A program made the translations under genes and the position numbers. A stretch of 64,000 nucleotides of DNA from Aquabacterium olei (lineage in GTDB: Bacteria > Pseudomonadota > Gammaproteobacteria > Burkholderiales > Burkholderiaceae_C), in NCBI RefSeq assembly GCF_003100395.1, contig NZ_CP029210.1, forward strand, positions 2,418,001-2,482,000, in the 5' to 3' direction. The notes beneath the pieces were generated by a model that was not told where the DNA came from, ran no database searches, and saw only the letters and a list, made by a program, of their open reading frames with translations. This document shows, one piece after another, positions 35,938 to 46,265 of the stretch (positions within the stretch are counted from its first letter, which is position 1; the number at the start of each line of letters is the position of its first letter).

Positions 35938-38159
35938 CGTTCGGCTCGCACTTCGCGCCGGACGATCCCGACGAACAACCGCGGGTGCTCCTTGTCGACG
36001 ACGACGAGGTCAACCTGCTGCTGACGTCAATCGCCCTGCGTGAACGTGGCTTTGCCGTGACCGAAGCGGGCAGCGGCGAGCAGGCCCTGCAGATGATTGC
36101 CGACTACCTGCCTGACGTGGTGGTGCTGGACGCAGTCATGCCCGGCCTGGACGGGTTCGCGACCTGCCAGGAACTGCGGCAGCTCCCCGGGTTCGAGACC
36201 ATCCCGGTGCTGATGCTCACGGGGCTGGATGACGAGGCGTCCATCACACGCGCCTACGAGGTGGGCGCGACCGATTTCTTCGTGAAGAGCACGCAGTGGA
36301 GCTTGCTGGCCGGCCGGCTGCGCTACCTGCTGCGCGCCGCCCGGACCCGCACCGAACTGGAGCGCAGCAAGTTCAAACTGGCGCGCGCCCAGGAACTGGC
36401 CCGCATGGGCAGCTTCGACTGGCGCCGCGGCGTCGGCGATCTGGTCTTTTCGCTGGAAGGCCTGCGCGTGTTCGGCCTCGGTCCGTATGACCGACTGGGC
36501 CTGCGTCGCATCATCCGCATGATGCCGCCCGAGGATCAGAAGGGCTTCCGCCGCATCCTGCGCGAGGTGCTCAACCACGGCACCGTGCTGTGCAACGACA
36601 TCCAGGTCAACCTGATGGACGGTCGCCAGCGCATCCTGCACATCGAGGCCGAGCCCGAGTTCAACGAGCTGGCCAACATCATCGGCTACACCGGCATCGT
36701 GCAGGACGTGACAGACCGCCGCATTGCCGAAGACAAGATCAAGCACCTGGCCAACTTCGACACCCTGACCGGGCTGCCGAACCGCCGCCAGATCTTCTGG
36801 CGGGCCGAGCGCGCCATTGAACACGCCAAGCGCCAGAACCATTGTGTGGCCCTGCTCCAGATCGGGCTGGACCGCTTCAAGATCATCAACGAGAACCTCG
36901 GCCACCATGCCGGCGACGAACTGCTGATCGAAGTCTCACGCCGCCTGCGCAACTGTGTGCGCCATTCCGACCAGATCATCGAAGGCGGCATGGAGATGCT
37001 CGGCCAGCGCACCCATCGCACCCTGGAAGCGGTGGGCCGCCTGGGCGCCGACGAGTTCGTGGTGCTGCTGCCCGAGGTGGGCACCGACGCGGAGGCCATG
37101 GCCACCGGTCAACGCCTGCTGGACGCGCTGCGCGAGCCCATGATGGCCGCGGGGCAGGAATGCTTCATCACGGCCAGCGTGGGCGTCGCGGTGTTTCCGG
37201 GACACGGCCTGAACGTGCCCGACCTGCTGCGCCACGCCGACGTGGCCATGGACCTGGCCAAGACGCAGGGCCGCAACGCCGTGCAGATGTACGACCCGCA
37301 GCTGGCCAGCAAGGGCCGGGTTCGACTCGACCTCGACACCGCCCTGCACAAGGCGCTGGAGCGCCAGGAGCTGGTGCTGTATTACCAGCCGAAGATCGAC
37401 GTGCGCACCAGCCGCATGGTGGGCGCGGAGGCGCTGATGCGCTGGCGGCGCAACGGGCAGCTGGTGCCGCCCGGTGATTTCATCCCGCTGGCCGAAGCGA
37501 CCGGCCTGATCAACAACATGAGCCTGTGGGCCATCGGCGAGGCGGCCCGCCAGGCCCGCGCCTGGCAGAACGAGTTCGGCTTCGACTCGTCCATCGCGGT
37601 CAACCTGCCCAGCCGGCTGTTCGAGCAACCCGATCTGGTCGAACGCGTGGAAAGCATCCTGGCCCGCGAAGGGGTCACCCCGCGCGCCATCGAGCTCGAG
37701 ATCACCGAAACCGGCCTGATGAAGGACCTGCAAGGCGTCGTGCCCTCCCTGCACCGGCTCAACCAACTCGGTACGCAGATCTCGATCGACGACTTCGGCA
37801 CCGGTTACTCTTCGCTCGCCTACCTCACCACCCTGCCGATCAGCGAGCTCAAGATCGACCGCTCCTTCGTGCACGACCTGGGCGACACCCCGCAGAGTTC
37901 GGCCGTGGTGTCGGCCATCATCGCGCTGGCCCGCGCACTCGGTTTGCGCGTCATTGCGGAAGGCGTGGAGCAGGAGTCGCAAATGAAGGTGCTGTACGAC
38001 CTGGGTTGCCACATCTGCCAGGGTTTTCTGTTTGCCCGCCCGATGCCCGCGCATGAACTGAGCCAGTGGGTGCGCGACTCGCAGACCGTCAACCTGCTGC
38101 CCCGCATCACCGACGACGAGCCCACGCACGACGGCCTGTCGCCCCCTTCTTCGCATTGA
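35934..38159 (+). CDS. Response regulator REC-PAS-GGDEF(degenerate)-EAL, predicted c-di-GMP phosphodiesterase
   Basis: 741 aa, start ATG overlapping the hybrid kinase stop. REC (1-125) has DDDEV, D66 (VLDAVMP) and KS in place of the usual K-P (FVKSTQW). A short PAS-like segment follows (to about 265). The GGDEF domain has GADEF at residues 371-375 (nt 37044-37058) and a roughly 20-residue insertion (IIEGGMEMLGQRTHRTLEAV) just before it, so cyclase activity is doubtful; such domains often bind GTP and regulate the partner domain. The EAL domain looks intact: E499-A500-L501, ELEITET, DDFGTGYSS, KIDRSF and EGVE. So the likely output is hydrolysis of c-di-GMP under control of the upstream phosphorelay. 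Confidence 0.9.
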
Positions 38160-38164
38160 ACCCC

Positions 38165-39871
38165 ATGTCCATTCCCGGCAAGACGACCGAGGGGCAGACG
38201 CCTGCCCTGCTGGCCAAGGCCGCGCTGCGCCGCCTGGCAGAGCAACGCCTGGAACCCACGCCCGACAACTTCCGCCAGGCCTACGAGGCTGAAGGCGGCC
38301 TGCCGTCGCAGCCTGCGGCGGTGGCCGCCGACCTGGCCGAACGGGATCACGATGAAGGCGAGCGCTGGTCGACGCTGATCTCGCGCGTGGTGCGGGGCGC
38401 CGAGCGAGGTGGACGCCAGTGGACGATGGCGCGCAAGAAGGAAAGCCTTCAGCGCGTGCTGGAAGGCAGCCGGGGCTCCGGCACGCGCCTGCACCAGCGC
38501 CTGGGCCAACTGATCGCCAGCTGGGACAGCGACACGCTGGACGCCACGCCGCTGGAGGACACGGCCGATGGCGTGCCGGCGGCTGCGACCGCGCCAGTGG
38601 CATCCGTTGCCGCGAACGTGGCCCCAGATGCGGCACCGCGCACGCCCGCCGCAGAGACCTGGCCTGTCGTGGCCAGCCATGCCGTCGCGCAGCTGGGCGA
38701 CACCGCCGTACAGGCACTCCAAGGCCCGGGCGTCCCGCAGGCCGAAGCGACCCAGGCCTTGCGCCAGGCCCTCACGCGGGCACAGCAATCCGCCGGACTG
38801 CCGCCGCACGAGGTCAATGCCCTGCAGGTCGAGCTGACGCAAGCCTGCAATCAGGCGCGCCGCATCATCGACCACCGCCATCTGCTGACCTCGCAGCTCA
38901 CGCAGCTGGTGAGCGCACTCACCGACAGCCTCGTTGACTTGGCCGAGGACGAGAGCTGGGCACAAGGCCAGTGCCTGGCCATGCGGCACCAGATCTCCGA
39001 AGGCCTCAACCGCCGCGGCATGGACCACATCCAGGCCTTGCTGGCTGACACCCGGCAACGCCAGCGTGTGCTCAAGTTCGAACGCGAGCAGGCACGCCAG
39101 GCCCTGAAATCGCTGATCCACCAGATGCTGCAGGAGCTGGCCGCACTGGGCCAGACCACAGACCGCTTCCAGGACAACCTCGGCCGCTACGCCGACACCA
39201 TCGGCGCGGCCGACACCTTGCAGAGCCTCGCCGGGGTGGTGCGCGAAATGGTGGCCGAAAGCCGGGCCGTGGCCTCCGTGGTGGCTGACACACAGCAACG
39301 CCTGCACACCGAGCACAGCCGCGCCACCGAGCTCACGGCCCGCGTGCGCGAGCTTGAAGACGAGATCCGGCAGCTGTCGGCCGAGGCCGCCACGGACCCG
39401 CTCACCCAGGTCGCCAACCGCCGCGGGCTCGAGAAAGCCTTCGAGGCCGAACGCTCACGCGTGGACCGCTCGAACACGGCACTGGTGGTCGCTCTGCTGG
39501 ACGTCGACAACTTCAAGAAGCTCAACGACCAGCTCGGCCACAACACGGGCGACGAAGCCCTGCGCTTCCTGGCGCGCCGCGTGAGTGAATGCCTGCGCCC
39601 CGTGGACGTGGTGGCGCGCTACGGTGGCGAAGAATTCGTGGTGATGCTGCCCGACACCTCGCTGGAAGAAGGTCAGGCCGCCCTCACCCGCCTGCAACGC
39701 ACGCTCAGCGCCGAGTTCTTCACGCACGACGACAAGAAGGTCTTCATCACCTTCTCGGCCGGCGCCACGCTCTACCGTGCCGGCGAATCGATGGAAGCGG
39801 CGCTGGAGCGCGCCGACCTGGCCTTGTACGAGGCCAAGCAATCGGGCAAGAACCGAACCTGCGTCGGCTGA
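38165..39871 (+). CDS. Diguanylate cyclase (GGDEF) with helical N-terminal region
   Basis: 568 aa, starting 5 nt after the EAL gene. The N-terminal 400 residues are predicted mostly helical and soluble, opening with a conserved-looking ALRRLAEQRLEPTPDNF segment, an Ala/Pro linker (about 130-185) and then a long coiled coil reaching to ELTARVRELEDEIRQLSAE. The C-terminal GGDEF domain (about 405-568) has an intact GGEEF (487-491) and an RPVD inhibitory site five residues before it, so it should make c-di-GMP from two GTP and be product-inhibited. No TM segment. Together with the preceding phosphodiesterase it forms an opposing enzyme pair. Converges on nnr with 8 nt between. Confidence 0.9.
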   Translation: MSIPGKTTEGQTPALLAKAALRRLAEQRLEPTPDNFRQAYEAEGGLPSQPAAVAADLAERDHDEGERWSTLISRVVRGAERGGRQWTMARKKESLQRVLEGSRGSGTRLHQRLGQLIASWDSDTLDATPLEDTADGVPAAATAPVASVAANVAPDAAPRTPAAETWPVVASHAVAQLGDTAVQALQGPGVPQAEATQALRQALTRAQQSAGLPPHEVNALQVELTQACNQARRIIDHRHLLTSQLTQLVSALTDSLVDLAEDESWAQGQCLAMRHQISEGLNRRGMDHIQALLADTRQRQRVLKFEREQARQALKSLIHQMLQELAALGQTTDRFQDNLGRYADTIGAADTLQSLAGVVREMVAESRAVASVVADTQQRLHTEHSRATELTARVRELEDEIRQLSAEAATDPLTQVANRRGLEKAFEAERSRVDRSNTALVVALLDVDNFKKLNDQLGHNTGDEALRFLARRVSECLRPVDVVARYGGEEFVVMLPDTSLEEGQAALTRLQRTLSAEFFTHDDKKVFITFSAGATLYRAGESMEAALERADLALYEAKQSGKNRTCVG

Positions 39872-39879
39872 AAACGGCG

Positions 39880-41448
39880 TCAGCCCCACAGCCGGCGCAA
39901 CACCGCCGGCAGTTGCTCGGGCAGGTCATCGGCCAGCAGGCCGGGGCCGAAGGCGCGCGCCGCCTCACCGTGCAGCCAGGCACCGGCACACGCCGCCTCG
40001 AAGGCGGGCAGGCCTTGGGCCATCAAGCCGGCGATCAGTCCGCTGAGCACATCGCCTGACCCCGCGGTGGCCAGGCTGGCCGGGCCATTGGTGTTGACCA
40101 CCACCCGCCCTTCCGGATCGGCGATCACGGTATCCGGCCCCTTGTGCAGCACCACCGCGCCGCTGCGCCGCGCGGCTTCCCGGGTGGCCGAGAGCTTGTC
40201 TTCGCCCGAGCCCGCGCCGAACAGCCGCCGGAACTCTCCCTCGTGCGGCGTGAGCACCGCGGGCCCGGCCAGGGCCCGGAACAGCGCTTCGGGCTCGCGC
40301 TCGAAGGCGGTCAGGGCATCGGCGTCCAGCACCACACCACGCCCGTCGGCCAGCAACAGCGCGTCGACCACGAGGGTGCGCAGGGTGGCCGCGGCGTCGT
40401 CTCCCGGCAGGCCGAGTGCCGCCCCCGGCCCCATCACCAGGCTGTGCCACTTCATCGCGCCCAACTGGCGGGACCACGCCGCCGCCACCGCGTCGGCATC
40501 CTCGTCATCCAGCGGCTGCACCATGCCGCACAGCAGGCCTCCGGCGTATACCGGCCACACCTGCCGGGGCACGAGCAAGGTGGTGAGCCCAGCACCGGCG
40601 CGCGCCGCGGCCCGCGCAGACAGCCGTGCGGCGCCCGTCATCACGGCACCGCCCAGCACCAGCGTGTGGCCCCGAACGTATTTGTGGATGGCGCCGCTGG
40701 CAACCATGCCGGGGCGCACTGCCGGCGCGGAAGGATGCGCCCACTGATCGCACCACAACACGGGCGCGTTCTCCCACGTCTGGCGCGCTGCGGTGGCCAG
40801 CGCCTCCGGCGCGATGCCAATGTCACGCACGCAGATCTCACCACACAGCGCCCGGCCCGGCATCAGCACGTGGCCAGGCTTCTTGCGGAAGAAGGTGACG
40901 GTCAGATCCGCCGGCGTGGCGCCCCAGTCCGCGCCCGTGTCACCGTGCAGGCCCGAAGGCACGTCGATCGCCACGATCGGCAGCCCGGCGGACCGCGCCT
41001 GACGCAGCAGCATGGCCGCTGGGCCATCGAAGAGCCTCGTCAGCCCCGCACCGAACAGGGCGTCCACCACCAGGTGTGCGCCATCCAGCAGGGCATCGGA
41101 GAGGGGCTCGATCGCCAGGATCTCGCCAGCACGGCTGGCGTGATGGGCCGCATCCCCTTGCAGCGCGGCAACGGGCACGCTGGACGCCAGCCGGACGGGC
41201 CACCCCGCCTCGTGCAACCGCCTGGCCACCACGTGGCCATCCCCGCCATTGTTGCCCGGGCCGCACAGCACCAGCACCGGCCTCGGCGCCCATCGGGCAC
41301 GGATCGCATCGCACACCACCTTGCCCGCCGTCGCCATCAAGGCGACGCCAGGCACGCCGTGCGACACGGCCCAGGCGTCCGCCCGTGCCATGTCGGCGCA
41401 CGTCAGCAGCAGGTGATCTTGAGACAGGCAGGGCGCGGTGTGTGGCAT
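39880..41448 (-). CDS. nnr: Bifunctional NAD(P)H-hydrate epimerase / ADP-dependent NAD(P)H-hydrate dehydratase
   Basis: Repairs hydrated NAD(P)H: the N-terminal YjeF_N half epimerises the R and S forms and the C-terminal ribokinase-like half dehydrates the S form using ADP (or ATP). 522 aa, the usual fused length. Epimerase marks: CGPGNNGGDGHVVARRL, VVDALFGAGLTR, AIDVPSGLHGDTG. Dehydratase marks: VLGGAVMTGAARLSARAA, MGPGAALG, LTPHEGEFRRL and the anion hole ATAGSGDVLSGLIAGLMA. Start at ATG 41448 fits the family. It is followed on the plus strand side by convergent diguanylate cyclase; upstream lies the EthD-like gene. Confidence 0.95.
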   Translation of the reverse strand: MPHTAPCLSQDHLLLTCADMARADAWAVSHGVPGVALMATAGKVVCDAIRARWAPRPVLVLCGPGNNGGDGHVVARRLHEAGWPVRLASSVPVAALQGDAAHHASRAGEILAIEPLSDALLDGAHLVVDALFGAGLTRLFDGPAAMLLRQARSAGLPIVAIDVPSGLHGDTGADWGATPADLTVTFFRKKPGHVLMPGRALCGEICVRDIGIAPEALATAARQTWENAPVLWCDQWAHPSAPAVRPGMVASGAIHKYVRGHTLVLGGAVMTGAARLSARAAARAGAGLTTLLVPRQVWPVYAGGLLCGMVQPLDDEDADAVAAAWSRQLGAMKWHSLVMGPGAALGLPGDDAAATLRTLVVDALLLADGRGVVLDADALTAFEREPEALFRALAGPAVLTPHEGEFRRLFGAGSGEDKLSATREAARRSGAVVLHKGPDTVIADPEGRVVVNTNGPASLATAGSGDVLSGLIAGLMAQGLPAFEAACAGAWLHGEAARAFGPGLLADDLPEQLPAVLRRLWG

Positions 41449-41485
41449 GCCGCCAGCTTGCCATGACTCGCGCGACCGCAGCCAG

Positions 41486-41806
41486 TCAGGAACGGCCGAC
41501 CACCACTTCGCTGAACTGCAGCACGGGCTTCAGGTCGGTGTAGTTCGGGATGTCCCCAAGGATCTCGCCGGCGTGCGGGCCAAAGGCCGCCTGGAACGCT
41601 TCGACGGTCTCGGTGTAGATGTGGCACATCGCCACATACGTGGGCGTCTCACCGGGCGCCCCACCCGCCAGGCCCTTGTCCACCGTGTAGAACAGGCAGG
41701 CGTCACCCATGCGGGCTTTCACGAGCGGCATGTGCCGGTCGCGGTAATAGTCGTGGTCGAAACGAGCCCCTGGCTGATGGGGGTACATCACGCTGATCTT
41801 GATCAT
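41486..41806 (-). CDS. EthD-family protein
   Basis: 106 aa from ATG 41806, preceded by GAGGAGA on the minus strand. The opening MIKISVMYPHQPGARFDHDYY and the short HMPLVKARMG and QFSEVVVG segments are typical of the EthD family, small dimeric ferredoxin-like (dimeric alpha-beta barrel) proteins. The name comes from ethyl tert-butyl ether degradation, but most members have no proven role. No catabolic genes lie nearby, so nothing more specific can be said. About 37 nt upstream of nnr on the same strand; the two could be co-transcribed. Confidence 0.82.
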   Translation of the reverse strand: MIKISVMYPHQPGARFDHDYYRDRHMPLVKARMGDACLFYTVDKGLAGGAPGETPTYVAMCHIYTETVEAFQAAFGPHAGEILGDIPNYTDLKPVLQFSEVVVGRS

Positions 41807-41948
41807 CCTGTCTCCTCGAGGGTACCGGCCGCGGTGGGATGCGACCGTCGCGTCAACATAGCGCGTGAGGAAGGAACAGGAAAGGTGGCTGGGCCCGCGG
41901 TCGGGATGTGTCGGTGTGACACACACACGAGCAGCCGAGCCAGAAAAA

Positions 41949-42038
41949 TGGCGGGTGCGGTGAGATTCGAACTCACGGAACGCGCAAACGTTCGCCGGTT
42001 TTCAAGACCGGTGCCTTAAACCGCTCGGCCACACACCC
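41949..42038 (-). tRNA. tRNA-Ser (anticodon UGA)
   Basis: Read on the minus strand from 42038: acceptor 5' arm GGGTGTG pairs with CGCACCC, the anticodon stem CCGGT/ACCGG encloses loop CTTGAAA (anticodon TGA), a long variable arm (GAACG/CGTTC stem) marks the serine type, and the T arm is GTGAG-TTCGAAT-CTCAC. The CCA end is encoded (41949-41951). 90 nt. It lies 22 nt after apaH on the same strand. Confidence 0.96.
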
Positions 42039-42060
42039 TCAGAGGCACCATTGTAGGCGC

Positions 42061-42888
42061 TCAGGCGCCACCCGGCTTCTGGGCCTGCGGGCAGGCCACT
42101 TGAATGATCTCGCGCGTGGCGCCATCGACACGCGCGGAAGTGAGCTGCCCACCCCACACACAACCGGTGTCCAGTGCCAGCAGATCGTCCCGGTTCACCA
42201 GGCCCAGCGTCGACCAGTGGCCGAACGCCACCGGCGTGCCAGCCGTCCGGCGGCCCGGCACGTCGAACCACGGCATGTGGCCTTCCGGGGCATCGCCAGC
42301 GCCGTCCTTCGTGCCGAACTCCATCGTGCCGTCGGCAGCGCAGAAGCGCAGGCGGGTCAAGGCGTTGACCACGCAGCGCAAGCGGTCGGCGCCCGTCAGG
42401 CCATCATCCCAGCGGGCGGGCTCGTTGCCATACATCTGGTGCAGGAAATCCCCCAGGTCGGCGCTGCGCAACAAGGCTTCCACCTCACCGGCCAGGGCCA
42501 GGGTCTGCGTCAGATCCCACTGAGGCAGCACCCCCGCGTGCACCATAAGCCAGCCGTGCGCGTGCACCGCCAGGCGCTGCTGCCGCACCCAGGCCAGCCA
42601 CGCCTCACGGTCCGGCGCGTCGAGCACCGTGTCGAGGGTGTCGCTGCGGTGGGCCTTGCGCACGCCATGGGCCACCGCGAGCATGTGGAGATCGTGGTTG
42701 CCCAGCAGACACGTGGCCGAGCCCTCCAGCGCACGCAACTTGCGCAGGGTGCCCAGCGAATCGGGCCCGCGGTTCACCAGGTCACCCAGCACGTAGAGGT
42801 GGTCGCGCGAGGGAGAAAAGTCCAGCGTGGCCAGCAGCTGTTCAAAGGGCCTGCAGCAGCCCTGGATGTCGCCAACAAGGTAGATCAT
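42061..42888 (-). CDS. apaH: Bis(5'-nucleosyl)-tetraphosphatase, symmetrical
   Basis: Hydrolyses diadenosine tetraphosphate to two ADP; also removes Np4 caps from RNA. 275 aa starting MIYLVGDIQGC at ATG 42888. Metallophosphatase motifs: GDIQG, GDLVNRGP, GNHDLHML, MVHAGVLPQW and FGHWSTLGL. Normal length. Divergent from the CorC-type gene with 63 nt between starts; that interval begins with a G-rich run and shows no clear promoter. Confidence 0.96.
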   Translation of the reverse strand: MIYLVGDIQGCCRPFEQLLATLDFSPSRDHLYVLGDLVNRGPDSLGTLRKLRALEGSATCLLGNHDLHMLAVAHGVRKAHRSDTLDTVLDAPDREAWLAWVRQQRLAVHAHGWLMVHAGVLPQWDLTQTLALAGEVEALLRSADLGDFLHQMYGNEPARWDDGLTGADRLRCVVNALTRLRFCAADGTMEFGTKDGAGDAPEGHMPWFDVPGRRTAGTPVAFGHWSTLGLVNRDDLLALDTGCVWGGQLTSARVDGATREIIQVACPQAQKPGGA

Positions 42889-42951
42889 GGGGGGGATTCT
42901 GCTACGCTTGCCGCGTTTGAACCGATGGCCCGGCCATGCCCGGCGCCCTGT

Positions 42952-44247
42952 ATGGACCTTGCCCTGCTGATCTTTCTGATCCTTCTCAACGGTGTGTTCG
43001 CGATGTCGGAGATGGCCCTGGCGGCCAGCCGCAAGGCGCGTTTGCAGGTGATGGCCGAGACCGGCGACGCCGGGGCCCAGGCGGCGATGACCCTGCATGA
43101 CAACCCCACCCAGTTCCTCTCGACGGTTCAGATCGGCATCACGTCCATCGGCGTCCTCAACGGGATCGTCGGCGAAGCGGTGTTTTCCCCCCCGCTGGCC
43201 CAATGGCTGCTGGGCCACTTTCCGCTCTCGGCGGACGCGGCTGCCATCATCGCTACGGGCCTCGTGGTGGTGATCATCACCTTCGCGTCCATCATCTTCG
43301 GCGAGCTGGTGCCCAAGCGCGTGGCGCAGATGTACCCCGAGCCGGTGGCACGGGTGGTGGGCAAGCCGATGATGTGGCTGTCGTCGCTGACCCGCCCGTT
43401 CGTGCGGCTGCTGGCGGCGGCCACCGAAGGTGTGCTCAAGCTCATGGGCATCCGTGACAGCGGCAACCGCAGCGTGACGGAAGAAGAGATCGCCGCCCAG
43501 CTCGAAGAGGGCCTGGATGCCGGCGTGATCGAAGCCCACGAGCACCAGATGGTGCGCAACGTGTTCCGTCTGGACGAGCGCCAGATCGGTTCGATGATGA
43601 TCCCGCGCGGCGACATCGCCTTCCTCAACATCGAGGCGCCGATGGCGGACAACCTGGCCACCATTGCGGAGCATGGCTACTCGCGCTACCCGGTGTGCCG
43701 GGGTGGGCTCGATGACGTGGTGGGCGTGGTGACGGCCCAGCAGCTGCTGCACCAGCTGACGCAGCAACAGCAGGCCACACTGCGCGAAGGCCTGCAGCAA
43801 GCCGTGTTCGTGCCGGAGACGCTGTCGGGCATGGAGCTGCTCGAACACTTCCGCGCGTCCGACACGCAGATGGTGTTCGTGGTGGACGAATACGGTGAGG
43901 TGCAGGGCGTGATCACGCTGCGCGACGTGCTGGAAGCCATCACGGGCGAGTTCACGCCCCCGCAGGCCGAAGACGCGTGGGCCGTGGAGCGCGAGGATGG
44001 CTCCTGGCTGATCGACGGCCTGATCCCCGTGCCGGAGCTGAAGGACCGCCTGGGCCTGAAGGTCCTCCCCGATGAGGACCGCGGCCGCTACAACACCCTG
44101 GCCGGCATGGTGATGCTGCTGCTGGGGCGTCTGCCGCGCACGGCCGACATCGTGGAGTGGCAGGACTGGCGCTTCGAGGTCGTCGACATGGACGGCAAGC
44201 GCATCGACAAGGTGCTCGCTTCCCGCGTCGTCGAGCAGGAAGACTGA
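42952..44247 (+). CDS. CNNM/CorC-HlyC family membrane protein (DUF21-CBS pair-CorC_C)
   Basis: 431 aa. An N-terminal DUF21 (CNNM) membrane domain with three to four TM segments (LALLIFLILLNGVFAMSEMA at the start; AAIIATGLVVVIITFASIIF near residue 95), then two CBS motifs (about 205-330; TQMVFVVDEYGEVQGVITL) that may bind adenosine nucleotides, and the C-terminal CorC_HlyC fold (LIPVPELKDRLGL, GRLPRTADIVEW). Members are linked to Mg2+/Co2+ efflux; family name hemolysin is historical. ATG 42952 gives the typical MDLALLIFL start; an in-frame ATG at 42925 adds MARPCPAPC. Converges on malK, with 12 nt between. Confidence 0.88.
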   Translation: MDLALLIFLILLNGVFAMSEMALAASRKARLQVMAETGDAGAQAAMTLHDNPTQFLSTVQIGITSIGVLNGIVGEAVFSPPLAQWLLGHFPLSADAAAIIATGLVVVIITFASIIFGELVPKRVAQMYPEPVARVVGKPMMWLSSLTRPFVRLLAAATEGVLKLMGIRDSGNRSVTEEEIAAQLEEGLDAGVIEAHEHQMVRNVFRLDERQIGSMMIPRGDIAFLNIEAPMADNLATIAEHGYSRYPVCRGGLDDVVGVVTAQQLLHQLTQQQQATLREGLQQAVFVPETLSGMELLEHFRASDTQMVFVVDEYGEVQGVITLRDVLEAITGEFTPPQAEDAWAVEREDGSWLIDGLIPVPELKDRLGLKVLPDEDRGRYNTLAGMVMLLLGRLPRTADIVEWQDWRFEVVDMDGKRIDKVLASRVVEQED

Positions 44248-44259
44248 GTCGCCGGCGCG

Positions 44260-45345
<1,086 letters not shown>

Positions 45346-45395
45346 GGGCTTGTCCTTCTTGTGTGAATTCGAGCGGATGAGGGGAGCGGGCCGGA

Positions 45396-46244
45396 TCAGC
45401 CCTTGACGGCGCCAGCGGTCAGGCCGCGCACGAAGTACTTGCCGGCCACCGCGTAGACGAACAGCGTGGGCAGTGCGGCAATCAGGGCGGCCGCCATGTC
45501 GACGTTGTATTCCTTGACCGTGCTGGAGGTGTTGGCCAGGTTGTTCAGGCCCACGGTGATGGGCTTGGACTCGGCACCGGAGAACACCACGCCGTAGAGG
45601 AAGTCGTTCCAGATCGCGGTGAACTGCCAGATCAGCACGACGACCACGATGGGCGTCGACAGCGGCAACACGATCCGAAAGAAGATGCGCCAGAAGCCGG
45701 CACCATCGAGCATCGCGGCCTTGATCAGTTCATCGGGCAGCCCGACGTAGTAGTTGCGGAAGAACAGCGTGGTCGACGCCAGGCCGGCAATCACATGCAC
45801 GATGACCAGGCCCCACACCGAGCTGGACAGGCCGAACCAGCCCAGCACCTGCGACATGGGCAGCAGCACCACCTGCATCGGCATGAAGACGCCGAACAGC
45901 ATCAGCGCAAACATCACTTCGCTGCCGCGGAAGCGCCACTTGCTGAAGATGTAGCCGTTGATGGCCCCCAGCACGGTCGAGATCAGCACCGCGGGCACCA
46001 CCATCACGACCGAGTTCCAGAAGTAAGGCTTGAGGCCGCCGCAATCGGCGCCGGTGCAGGCGGTGGACCAGGCCTTGAGCCACGCGTCGAGGTTGATGGA
46101 GCCGGGCAGCGACAACAGGTTGCCGTTGCGGATCTCGTCCATGTCCTTGAGCGACGTGACGAGCATGACGTACATCGGTGCCAGGAAGACCAGCGCGAAC
46201 AGGCCCAGCAGCGTGTAGATGGCGAATCGATGGAATCGGTTCAT
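45396..46244 (-). CDS. gtsC: Sugar ABC transporter permease (GtsC/MalG type)
   Basis: 282-aa inner-membrane permease with about six TM segments. The EAA loop that docks on the ATPase is ELIKAAMLDGAGFWRIFFRI. AGGAGTG lies 7 nt before ATG 46244. A loop segment with ACTGADCGG (about residue 63) and the ending RGLTAGAVKG match the glucose-type permeases of Pseudomonas as I recall them. It follows the first permease gene by 21 nt. Confidence 0.85.
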   Translation of the reverse strand: MNRFHRFAIYTLLGLFALVFLAPMYVMLVTSLKDMDEIRNGNLLSLPGSINLDAWLKAWSTACTGADCGGLKPYFWNSVVMVVPAVLISTVLGAINGYIFSKWRFRGSEVMFALMLFGVFMPMQVVLLPMSQVLGWFGLSSSVWGLVIVHVIAGLASTTLFFRNYYVGLPDELIKAAMLDGAGFWRIFFRIVLPLSTPIVVVVLIWQFTAIWNDFLYGVVFSGAESKPITVGLNNLANTSSTVKEYNVDMAAALIAALPTLFVYAVAGKYFVRGLTAGAVKG

Positions 46245-46265
46245 GGTGAGCACTCCTGCGGGCAA

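Noticed and set aside
36958..37060. Insertion in the GGDEF domain as a sign of frameshift
   Set aside because: The frame is continuous on both sides and the flanking GGDEF and EAL motifs are in the same frame, so it is a true insertion in the protein.
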